Source: a virus. From it: 22,415 nucleotides of DNA. Where the stretch lies: positions 1-22,415 of IMG/VR virus record IMGVR_UViG_3300021437_000088, one strand, 5' to 3'. Under the pieces are notes generated by a model, which saw nothing but the letters and a program-made list of their open reading frames with translations, had not been told where the DNA came from and made no database searches. The position numbers were made by a program, and so were the translations under genes. The stretch's first letter is position 1; every line of letters begins with the position of its first letter. Below are positions 7,970 through 16,400 of this stretch, one piece after another.

Positions 7970-8410
7970 ATGGAACAACTAACAATTTTAAACAGTGCCA
8001 AAGGGCGTTTTGAATTTCCTTTAGGCGACAAAGTATTTAAGTTTTTCTTCACAATGCGTTCTTACGAGATTATTAAAGAACGTTACAATATTGGCTTATT
8101 AGCTATTGCAGGCGATTTCTCAAAAATGGTAAATGTCTGTGTTTATTCTGGCTTGGTAGGTGCTTCTTCTCAAAACGGTTTATCTGAAAACTTTAGTCTG
8201 GTAGATTTTTACGATTTAGTCGATGAATTAGAGCCGACGGAAGAGCAAAGGATTGATATTTTTAAGGCGTTTCTTGATTCTATGGGTTTAATGGCTCGAA
8301 AGTCTGGAAAATCTGAGGAAGAAATCAAAATTGCAGAAGCTGAGGGAAAGCGTATGAGGGAGCTATTTCAAGATACTTCCCCAACAAAAACCGAGACAGC
8401 GAACTTGTAA
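7970..8410 (+). CDS. tail assembly chaperone, upstream frame (lambda gpG analogue)
   Basis: A 146-residue protein between tail tube and tape measure, the place of lambda G. It starts MEQLTILNSAKGRFEFPLGD with strands VFKFFFTMRSYEIIKERY, then a helical middle with the acidic DELEPTEEQ stretch and a charged C-terminal region. These chaperones bind the tape measure protein during tail assembly and are not kept in the virion. Near codon 125 the message contains GGGAAAG in frameshift phase, so some ribosomes should leave this frame and continue into 8350-8751, giving a product of about 260 residues. The unshifted product ends at TAA 8408-8410. Confidence 0.85.
   Translation: MEQLTILNSAKGRFEFPLGDKVFKFFFTMRSYEIIKERYNIGLLAIAGDFSKMVNVCVYSGLVGASSQNGLSENFSLVDFYDLVDELEPTEEQRIDIFKAFLDSMGLMARKSGKSEEEIKIAEAEGKRMRELFQDTSPTKTETANL
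8344..8350 (+). promoter_or_regulatory. programmed -1 ribosomal frameshift slippery heptamer
   Basis: GGGAAAG here reads as G GGA AAG in the chaperone frame, fitting X XXY YYZ. After a -1 slip the P-site tRNA re-pairs with GGG and the A-site tRNA with AAA. The -1 frame has a TGA at 8341-8343, directly before the site, and is then open to 8751. This is the same heptamer as the lambda G/GT site, in the same gene context. Confidence 0.88.
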
Positions 8411-8751
8411 AAAGTCTTGAATCGTTAGCCAACACAGAGGATTTAATGAAATTGTGTTTTGGTCGATTGCTGATAAGACCTAATGAGTTTTGGAAAATGC
8501 GTCCTAAAGATGTATTTCTAATGTTGAAAGGTCATTCTGAACAGTTCAAACAGCAAGAAGAATTCAAGATTCATTTGACTCGTGAAATAATGGCTGCGAT
8601 TTATAATAATGGTTTTAATGATCGAAAAGAAGGAAAGACAGGTGCTGAAATATGGCCACTTGATTCTGACCCAAAACCAGAAATACAACAAGTAAAAGAG
8701 TACTCCTTAGAAGAATTACAACACATAGAATCTTTATTAGCGAATTTATAG
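8344..8751 (+). CDS. tail assembly chaperone, -1 frame extension (lambda gpT analogue)
   Basis: An open frame from just after TGA 8341-8343 to TAG 8749-8751, one base back from the upstream chaperone. It is best read as the C-terminal part of a frameshift fusion, with 127 residues from the first frame and 133 from this one (8350-8751). The extension contains SELVKSLESLANTEDLM, then CFGRLLIRPNEFWKMRPKDVF, typical of the T-like half, which often has an 'F/Y-x-x-x-P-x-E-F-W-x-x-T/R-P' motif, and ends with a Glu-rich helix. The first ATG at 8446 could allow internal initiation, but the conserved-looking sequence starts upstream of it. The next gene begins immediately after the stop. Confidence 0.85.
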   Translation, partial: GKAYEGAISRYFPNKNRDSELVKSLESLANTEDLMKLCFGRLLIRPNEFWKMRPKDVFLMLKGHSEQFKQQEEFKIHLTREIMAAIYNNGFNDRKEGKTGAEIWPLDSDPKPEIQQVKEYSLEELQHIESLLANL

Positions 8752-11259
8752 ATGGCAATTAACAGCAAACTTACTCTTAGCAACGAACGATACTTGCAGG
8801 CATTAGAAGAAGCAGGCGGAGCATTGGCGAAGTTTGTCGGTCAGTCTTCTATACAAATGCAAGCCTTGTACAGGGAATCTGATTATCTGAATAGAGGATT
8901 GGCAGGTGGTATCGGACGATTTTCTAATGATATGAAGAGTTTTGGACAAAGTATGTCCATGTACGTTACATTACCAATTTTGGCGATGAGTGGTGCAATG
9001 ATTTCCGCTTATGCTAAAATAGATTCTTTGAGCCGTGGGCTTGATGCCATTACTGGAAGCACGCAAGCTACTGGTGAACGGATGAAAGAGTTAATGGAAG
9101 TTTCTAAGTTGCCGGGTTTAGGTTTTGAGGAAGCTGTTCAAGGGGATGTTCGTTTACGTGCGATTGGCTTTTCGGCTAAAACGTCAAAAGATGCTCTTTT
9201 ACAATTTGGAAATGCTATTGCAAGTACAGGTGGCGGAAAGTTGGAATTAGGTACTGTCATTACGCAATTGGGGCAAATGGCTTCTAAGGGTAAAGTATTA
9301 GCTGAAGACTTAAAACCAATTATTAATGCTTCTCCTTTAGTTGCAAAAGCCATAAAAGATATGTTCGGAACGGTAGATTCTGAGCAGATTTCTGGTAAAC
9401 TAAAAGCAGTAGGTAAAGATTCTCAGCAGTTTATTGAAGAACTTATTACAAAATTATCTGAATTACCACGTGTTACGGGTGGAATTGGGAATGCTCTTGA
9501 AACTTTTGGCGACTCTGCAAAGATTGCTATGTCTGGCTTCGGTGAAGCTTTGGATAAAAATTTGGGAATTACTGATAAGTTAAATGCACTGGGAAATACA
9601 ACCTTAAATTTGAGTGAAGGATTTAAATCATTAGACCCCAATTTACAGAAAATAATTATTGGCGTTGTTGGTTTTGTAGCCGTTGCTCCTCCCCTATTGG
9701 CTATTCTGGGAACTATTGGCGGAATGGTTGCCAGTGGAGGTGCTATTGCTACTGGTTTTGCCTTACTCACGGGGCCAATTGGTTTGGCAGCGGTTGCTAT
9801 TGCTGGATTTACGGATTTGGTAATTACTAACTGGGATTCTATTAAACAAACATTACGTGAAACTGGTATTTGGGATGCTGTTACAGAATATGTAAGTGTT
9901 TTTACTTCTACTATTTCAGCCGTTTTCACAGGTATAAAAACCGTGGTAATCACTACTTGGGACGCTATAAAAAGTACCGTAATGCCTATTGTGGAATCTA
10001 TCGGAATAGGAATTGCGATTGCTTTTCGCTCGATTGTTGGAGTGGCGACTGGTGTAATGAAAATTCTAAAAGGGATTTTTACACTTAGTTTTTCAGATAT
10101 TTGGGGCGGTGTAAAAGATGTGATTGCGAATGTTTTCATTGGTATTTTTGGTATAGTAAGTAAAGGGGTTGCAATTGTAGCATCTTTATTTGGCGGACTA
10201 GTTAAGTCTATAAGTTTCGGGAAATTTGGCGATAGTATTCTGCAATGGTCAGATACAATAGCAAAAGAAAATTGGACACTAAATAAAGTGAGTAGTCCTG
10301 CGAAAAGTATTGCAAGTGTAATGAGTCAAGGTACAGGCTCAACTACTACCAACGATTATACAAATGTAAATACAGGAGGTGGAAAGGGTAAAAAATCTGC
10401 TTTACCTGCACAATCTGAGGAGTTTAAGGCTTATTTTAAGGAGCTACAAGACAGAGATAAGGTTCTTGATGAAATCTATAAGAAAATTCAAGTAATGATT
10501 CCGAAAGGGGTTGAACTTGGGAAAATAGGCTCAAGGCTGATAAATGGTGATGATGCTTTTGGCAAAGTTGGAGCTGTTGACAATAGAAAGAATCTTATTT
10601 CTGGCTTAGTCGATAGCTTAAACAAGTCAATTCCTGCATTACAAGATAAACTAAAAGAAGCAGCAGGAACAATTGGTTCTGGAGTTAATTCACTTTATGA
10701 AAGGACAGTTTCCGCATTCAGTAAGTTTGATAGCAGTATTACTGTACCGATGATTGATGTATTTATGAATTTGAACGAAAGCTTGAATGGCATATTACAA
10801 CAAGGTGCTGAGAGTGTATTATCTGGAATCGGAAATATGGCTGGAAAAATGATTGTCGGTGCTTCATCTTTTAAAGATGCTGGTTCTGCAATCTTGGGAG
10901 TTATCGGAAGTATATTCTCGCAAATGGGGGAACAGTACATTAAAGCTGGGGTCATATTAGCAGGATTAGCACTTTTCGCAGCAAACCCTATTACAGGTTG
11001 GGCGGCAATGATTGGCGTAGGTTTGGCATTAACTGCCCTTGGCGGTGCTATTTCTGGGGCGATGTCTGGAGGTGGTAGTAGTTCTGGGGCTTCTTCTTAT
11101 TCTTCGGCTTCAAGTTATTCGCCTTCTGCTTCGAGTGCTGGAAGTATGTCGATGCAAAGAGCGATTCAAGTTGAAGTAATAGGAACAACGAGCATAAAAG
11201 GGAATGATTTGTATATCTCGTATCAAAATGCGAGTAGGTCTTATAAAACAAAAAGATAA
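8752..11259 (+). CDS. tail tape measure protein
   Basis: An 835-residue protein whose length sets the tail length; at about 1.5 angstrom per residue this suggests a tail near 125 nm (inference). The N-terminal part has a tape-measure domain with SFGQSMSMYVTLPILAMSG and repeated short helices about 80-280. Hydrophobic segments occur at about 301-362 and again near 737-770, as is usual for proteins that may enter the host envelope during DNA ejection. The far C-terminus is a Gly/Ser/Ala-rich low-complexity tail (about 772-805). Between are two Trp-containing repeats with 'TTWDAIKST' and 'TNWDSIKQT', typical of these proteins. It follows the chaperone genes directly. Confidence 0.93.
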   Translation: MAINSKLTLSNERYLQALEEAGGALAKFVGQSSIQMQALYRESDYLNRGLAGGIGRFSNDMKSFGQSMSMYVTLPILAMSGAMISAYAKIDSLSRGLDAITGSTQATGERMKELMEVSKLPGLGFEEAVQGDVRLRAIGFSAKTSKDALLQFGNAIASTGGGKLELGTVITQLGQMASKGKVLAEDLKPIINASPLVAKAIKDMFGTVDSEQISGKLKAVGKDSQQFIEELITKLSELPRVTGGIGNALETFGDSAKIAMSGFGEALDKNLGITDKLNALGNTTLNLSEGFKSLDPNLQKIIIGVVGFVAVAPPLLAILGTIGGMVASGGAIATGFALLTGPIGLAAVAIAGFTDLVITNWDSIKQTLRETGIWDAVTEYVSVFTSTISAVFTGIKTVVITTWDAIKSTVMPIVESIGIGIAIAFRSIVGVATGVMKILKGIFTLSFSDIWGGVKDVIANVFIGIFGIVSKGVAIVASLFGGLVKSISFGKFGDSILQWSDTIAKENWTLNKVSSPAKSIASVMSQGTGSTTTNDYTNVNTGGGKGKKSALPAQSEEFKAYFKELQDRDKVLDEIYKKIQVMIPKGVELGKIGSRLINGDDAFGKVGAVDNRKNLISGLVDSLNKSIPALQDKLKEAAGTIGSGVNSLYERTVSAFSKFDSSITVPMIDVFMNLNESLNGILQQGAESVLSGIGNMAGKMIVGASSFKDAGSAILGVIGSIFSQMGEQYIKAGVILAGLALFAANPITGWAAMIGVGLALTALGGAISGAMSGGGSSSGASSYSSASSYSPSASSAGSMSMQRAIQVEVIGTTSIKGNDLYISYQNASRSYKTKR

Positions 11260-13406
11260 TGGCTTACGGACTAAAATATAGACTTCAATTCAAGGATATT
11301 TTGAATAATGACGTTAGAGTAGATTTTTTTTTGAAGGATTATTCTGGTGGATTATCTGGATATTTGAGAGGTTCAGCAGGAAACGAGCTTATCTTAAAAA
11401 GAAATCTTGGCTCTGGTGGCGAACCTGAGTATATTGATAGTCACGAGTTTTCTATTGAGTTTATTCCGACGGAAAGCATCAATTTGAATACTTTTAGAAG
11501 CAAGAGTAATAAAAAATGGATGTTGAAAGTCTATATCAACGATGAACAGTTTTACTGGCTATGGTTGATTAATACAGATGCTCGTCAACCGATGAATTTT
11601 AAGCGTGGCGAACCTGTACGATTAACAGCGACTGATGGATTAGGGCTTTTGAAATCTGAACACTTATCTATGCAAGATGTGCAATCAGTTTGGGTTGACC
11701 CTTCTACGGGTGAATACTTGTACATTTACCCTTATCAAGAATCCCCACCTTCGCCACCTTCTGGTTGGGTAGAAGAGCAAGTGACGCTTGATTTCCCGAT
11801 TTTTGGCGAGATTAGTTATTTGGACGCTTTGGCACTTTGCTTAAAAAAAGTTGGATTTGATATTAATATAGCAGTTGTTTGCGGAATTACGACAGATTGG
11901 ATTGAAGCTTTAAGTACTTCGACGCATCCTTTGAAGCTGATTAAGATTTATGCTTCTGTTTTTGAAGGGAAATCAGTCTATGAGATTCTTCAGATACTTT
12001 GCGTTAATATGAATTGTATCGTATCTCAGTACGATGGACGTTGGTTTTTTTGGCGACCAAACGAGCTTTATTATACTTATTATAGTCGTGAGATTTTCGA
12101 TAAAGATGGTAATGCTATTGGCTCTGAATCTGCAAAGCCTATCTTATCTGCTGGAAGCTATGCCAATACCGATAAGCTTTTTTACATTAATAATAATCAC
12201 GATACCTACTTTTTTGAACCTTACAAAGCAATAACAGCTACTTGTGAGTATGCAAAGCCAATACAGTTAATTGACCCTAATTATCTGAATGGTAATATCT
12301 CAAAATATGGTTCTGATAGGATAGATTTTGATATTATTAAGGAGTATAGTTTAATGGGTTTTCGGCTTTATCGTGAATCTTCTTCTATACCATTCAGCTT
12401 TATTTCGTTGCCAACTTTCAAAATTTATGATGGCGAAAGCTTTGACATTGAACTATATTATAAGAGCCATGGAAGTAATGATAATAAATTATGTGTTGAG
12501 ATTGAAGCAATAGAAGAGGGGAATCCATATAATAGAATTTTCAAGTATACTAATTTTAAAAGTGTTGATGAAGGGGATAAATATTCTACAAATGAAAATG
12601 GGTATTCTGCTCAATGGGTTGGAGCTTATGAAAGAGATGGCGGGACTGTTACTTCTTATCTTTCTTTTGATGGAAGTGCGATAAAGGTCTTTAGTGAAAA
12701 TGCTAAGTATTTGGTTGAATCTGTTGATACTAAATTTGAATCTAACAATTTTGATTATCAAAAATTGACTATCAATATTCCTGCAATATTGATTCCTTTT
12801 ACGAGTACGTATGTATCGCCAAAATTAATTGCTACAAATGTAACCGTTAGGATATATTCTATGGCTACAAGTACAGATGGAAATATAGCTGTCGGTAGTT
12901 CAATTTCTGTTGGTGGCTTTGATGTTCGGAAGCATATCAACCGTTCTGATAAGTCCGATAATTGTAAAGTAGAAATTAATGAGCAATGTGATTATGAGCC
13001 AAAAACGATTGACCTAAACTTTGTTGATGACCCCGAAAGTGCGAACTATACACATAGAATAGGGAACGGCTCGCAATACTGGAAACGTCCTAATCGAAGC
13101 GAAAATAAAGCACTTTTTGAGATTTTGGCAGAAGATAGATTTAACCTTCGCACGCATGATGTGCCGAATATTGAAGGTGATTTCAGGTTTGATGCTGGCT
13201 TTCCAATTTGGAATAGATTTGAGTTTCCGCAATATGACGGAGCAATGTTTGTTCCGTGGGATGTGCAATTAAATTTTCAGAATAGAGTTTGTTCTGGGCT
13301 TTTTGTGCCAATTCTGGATGCTGATTCAAGTCATAAGGTAACTTTTTACACGACTAACCAAAACGACAAGGAGGTTGTTTATCTCCGCAAAAACATTACG
13401 ATATAA
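11259..13406 (+). CDS. tail tip hub / distal tail protein
   Basis: A 715-residue protein directly after the tape measure, where siphoviruses encode distal tail and tail-associated (hub) proteins. The N-terminal 130 residues form beta-rich sequence including EFSIEFIPTESINLNTF, VYINDEQFYWLWLINTDARQP and VRLTATDGLGLLKSE. That last element resembles the 'atDGLGxLk' motif I associate with Bacteroidota phage hubs. The central part (about 180-270) is mixed helix/strand around ISYLDALALCLKKVGFDIN. The C-terminal half is beta-rich and ends near a jelly-roll-like region. A single gene replaces the usual Dit and Tal pair, so it may combine both roles. Start and stop overlap the neighbours as TAATG. Confidence 0.75.
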   Translation: MAYGLKYRLQFKDILNNDVRVDFFLKDYSGGLSGYLRGSAGNELILKRNLGSGGEPEYIDSHEFSIEFIPTESINLNTFRSKSNKKWMLKVYINDEQFYWLWLINTDARQPMNFKRGEPVRLTATDGLGLLKSEHLSMQDVQSVWVDPSTGEYLYIYPYQESPPSPPSGWVEEQVTLDFPIFGEISYLDALALCLKKVGFDINIAVVCGITTDWIEALSTSTHPLKLIKIYASVFEGKSVYEILQILCVNMNCIVSQYDGRWFFWRPNELYYTYYSREIFDKDGNAIGSESAKPILSAGSYANTDKLFYINNNHDTYFFEPYKAITATCEYAKPIQLIDPNYLNGNISKYGSDRIDFDIIKEYSLMGFRLYRESSSIPFSFISLPTFKIYDGESFDIELYYKSHGSNDNKLCVEIEAIEEGNPYNRIFKYTNFKSVDEGDKYSTNENGYSAQWVGAYERDGGTVTSYLSFDGSAIKVFSENAKYLVESVDTKFESNNFDYQKLTINIPAILIPFTSTYVSPKLIATNVTVRIYSMATSTDGNIAVGSSISVGGFDVRKHINRSDKSDNCKVEINEQCDYEPKTIDLNFVDDPESANYTHRIGNGSQYWKRPNRSENKALFEILAEDRFNLRTHDVPNIEGDFRFDAGFPIWNRFEFPQYDGAMFVPWDVQLNFQNRVCSGLFVPILDADSSHKVTFYTTNQNDKEVVYLRKNITI

Positions 13407-16400
13407 TGGCAAAATCACTTTATACAGTTTCAGAACCGATTGATATTGTTACACTTTACGAGCAGAGTTTCAATTTGTCGGTATTGTTCAAAGACGGAAC
13501 ACAAAGAAAGAATATTTCTGGAGCAAGCTTCAAATTTGAGGTTTTAGATTATTATGCGAAGGAAACTTTCTTGAGCATTACTTCTGATAGTGTAGATGAT
13601 ACTAAGAAGATTACCTTAGAATCTACTCTGGGCGATGCTGTTTTAGACTTGATTAAGATTAAGGCTGATTTTATCGGGACGAGTAATAAAGCTCCAGAAC
13701 CGTTAAATTATACTTATAGGTTGAGCTATATAGTTGATGGTGTTGATTTCTTTGCCTTGAATGGCAAGTTTATCGTGTTGGAGTCGATGAATAGTTATTA
13801 CGAAGACGGACTCGTGAATAATAGTTCGGTAGTAGTGAGTTTTACGGAAACAACGGTAACAGTTGAAATTGGTGATGCTTCTGAACAGGTAGAGCTTGCA
13901 AGAGCTTTGAAAAACCAGACTGAAGCATTTAAAAATCAAGCTTCTACTTCGGCGGCTAATGCTTTAGTTAGCGAACAACACGCACTTACAAGTGAACAGC
14001 ACGCATTAACAAGTGAGCAAAATGCTTTAGATTCAGCTAATTTGGCAAGTCAAAAAGCTGATTTAATTCCGCAGTATTTAGGTACTTATAATGTAGCGAC
14101 TAATACTCCTACATTGAACCAGACCCCTACAAATGGTTTACCTAATGGTAGTTATTATGTAGTAACTGTTGGTGGAAATATTGGTTTTGCTGGTAATAAT
14201 TTCACAAGTGGAACTACATTCAATATTGGCGACAAATTATCTATTAAGGGAAATAGATATGATAGGATTCCTTTTGAGATTGCTGATAATTCTATTATAC
14301 CAGAAAAGTTGCAATTTATCGGAAAGTCTAAAAACTTAGCAAATCCATCTACTTTTACAGACAATTTCTTTCTTGAAAATGATAATACAGCAATTGCGAA
14401 CTCTTCGTATGGCTATACTGATTATATTCCTGTAACAGCAGGTTTGGCATATTCTGGCTCAGATGGAGTTAATGGTATGCGAAAAACTTGTTATTACAAT
14501 GCGAGCAAACAATTAGTGGCAGGAGGTAGTACAAATGCAATTACTACATTTACAGTACCTTCGGGAGTAGCATTTGTAAGAGTTACTTATTATACTATTA
14601 GAAAAACAAGCTTTCAATTTGAGCAAGCTTCTACTCCAACAAGCTTTGTGCAGTATAATTATTTACTTAATGTTGTTAAGATTGACGCAAAAGATGTAAT
14701 TGAAAGCTCATTAAAAAGAATGATTTCAGATGCAGATTATCAGTCATTTATTAATAAGGTTAATAAGTCTGATATAGGCTATATAGAAGGTAAAAACAAA
14801 TATGATGGTGGATATGTAGTTGACTCTTTAGTAATAAATACGACAGGAGCATTTACATTTGCATCTGGATTTGTAAGAACTACTTCACAAGCTGTACTTC
14901 CAAATCAACAGTACACGCTTTCTGGAATTAATTACATTACTTTTAATAGTATAGCAATTAGATTTGAAGATTCAAACAATAATCTTATTTCTTACATTAG
15001 TAATGCACAAGGAGGCGTTACGGGTTATCCTGTTACATTTACTACGCCTTCTAATTGTGCTTATGTCGTGTTTACTATTAGACATAGTTCTAATTCAGGG
15101 GTTGCTATTTCTACTGTAATTTCGACAATACAATTAGAAAAAGGTGCTATCGTAACTTCTTATGTTCCATATACTTCTGCAATATATATATTGTCTATTT
15201 TAGGTGTACAATTGCCTGTTTTGGGTGTAGCAGGGAAAAAAGGAGATATTACTTTGTACGCTTCTGATATTGTAGGCTTACAAACTGCATTAGATACAAA
15301 GCTAAATATTGCAGATATTACAATAGAGAATGTCGGAAAGTCTAAAAACTTAGCAAATCCATCTACTTTTACAGACAATTTCTTTCTTGAAAATGATAAT
15401 ACGGCAATTGCATATTCTTCTTATGGTTATACCGATTATATTCCTGTAACAGCAGGTTTGGCATATTCTGGCTCAGATGGAGTTAATGGTATGCGAAAAA
15501 CTTGTTATTACAATGCGAGCAAACAATTAGTGGCAGGAGGTAGTACAAATGCAATTACTACATTTACAGTACCTTCGGGAGTAGCATTTGTAAGAGTTAC
15601 TTATTATACTATTAGAAAAACAAGCTTTCAATTTGAGCAAGCTTCTACTCCAACAAGCTTTGTGCAGTATAATGCTGGAATAGATACTATTACAAAAATA
15701 TTAGGGTATGCTTTGGCAGGAAGTAATAGTAATACTACAAGTATCGATACAATCACATTTGAGTTAAGTGACAAAATACAATTTGAGGGTTGTAGTTATT
15801 TAGAAAGCTTGTATAGCTTAAAAGGAAAATCATACATACAAAAGTTAGCTTCAATGACTGATTGGAATATCGGTAATAGAGGTGTAGCTGGTAGTAGAAT
15901 GATTGATATTGTAGATAGATTAAGGGCTAATACTTCCGTATTTGGTATTATTCCAAAGTCTTTCAAGCCTACATATATTTTTCTTGGAAATAATGGAAAT
16001 GAGTATTTTCCATCGAATGGTGAAACTTTAGATTTATATTTAGAGCAATTCAAAATTGCTATTGAGCAAGTGCAAGCTTTAGGAGCAAAGTCTATTTTAG
16101 GCACGGACTATCATACAAATACAAATGTATGGCTTGAATCTAATTTACAGGAATTTGCAAAAAGAAGAAAAATACCTTATATAGGAATTGGTACTTATGG
16201 CTCAAAAATGATGAGCAACGGCTATTTAAACTTTTGGGTTGGTTCACATCCTGGATTAAGAGTTAATTCATTTATTAGCAACGAACTTAATTATTTCATT
16301 TCTCAGTTGCCTCGTCCACGCAAGGGATTGAAAATTTACAGGAACAGGAATACTATTTCTGCAATTTCAGAATTGAATTATGATACAATTGAGCAAAGAC

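Noticed and set aside
8381-8392. A-rich slip site (ACA AAA ACC) as the frameshift point
   Set aside because: Only one tRNA could re-pair well; the GGGAAAG site upstream fits both tRNAs and has the frame-opening stop just before it.
8446-8751. Independent gene starting at ATG 8446
   Set aside because: The same frame is open with plausible coding back to the frameshift site, and the gene order is the classical G/GT arrangement.
9423-10139. 238-residue reverse-strand ORF within the tape measure gene
   Set aside because: It is a shadow of the hydrophobic tape-measure coding sequence: Ile/Pro/Ala-rich without domain character and with no promoter or neighbours on that strand.
14319-15673. Template/variable repeat pair of a diversity-generating retroelement
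   Set aside because: Mismatches are not confined to adenines of one copy, most are synonymous, and no reverse transcriptase gene is in the window.
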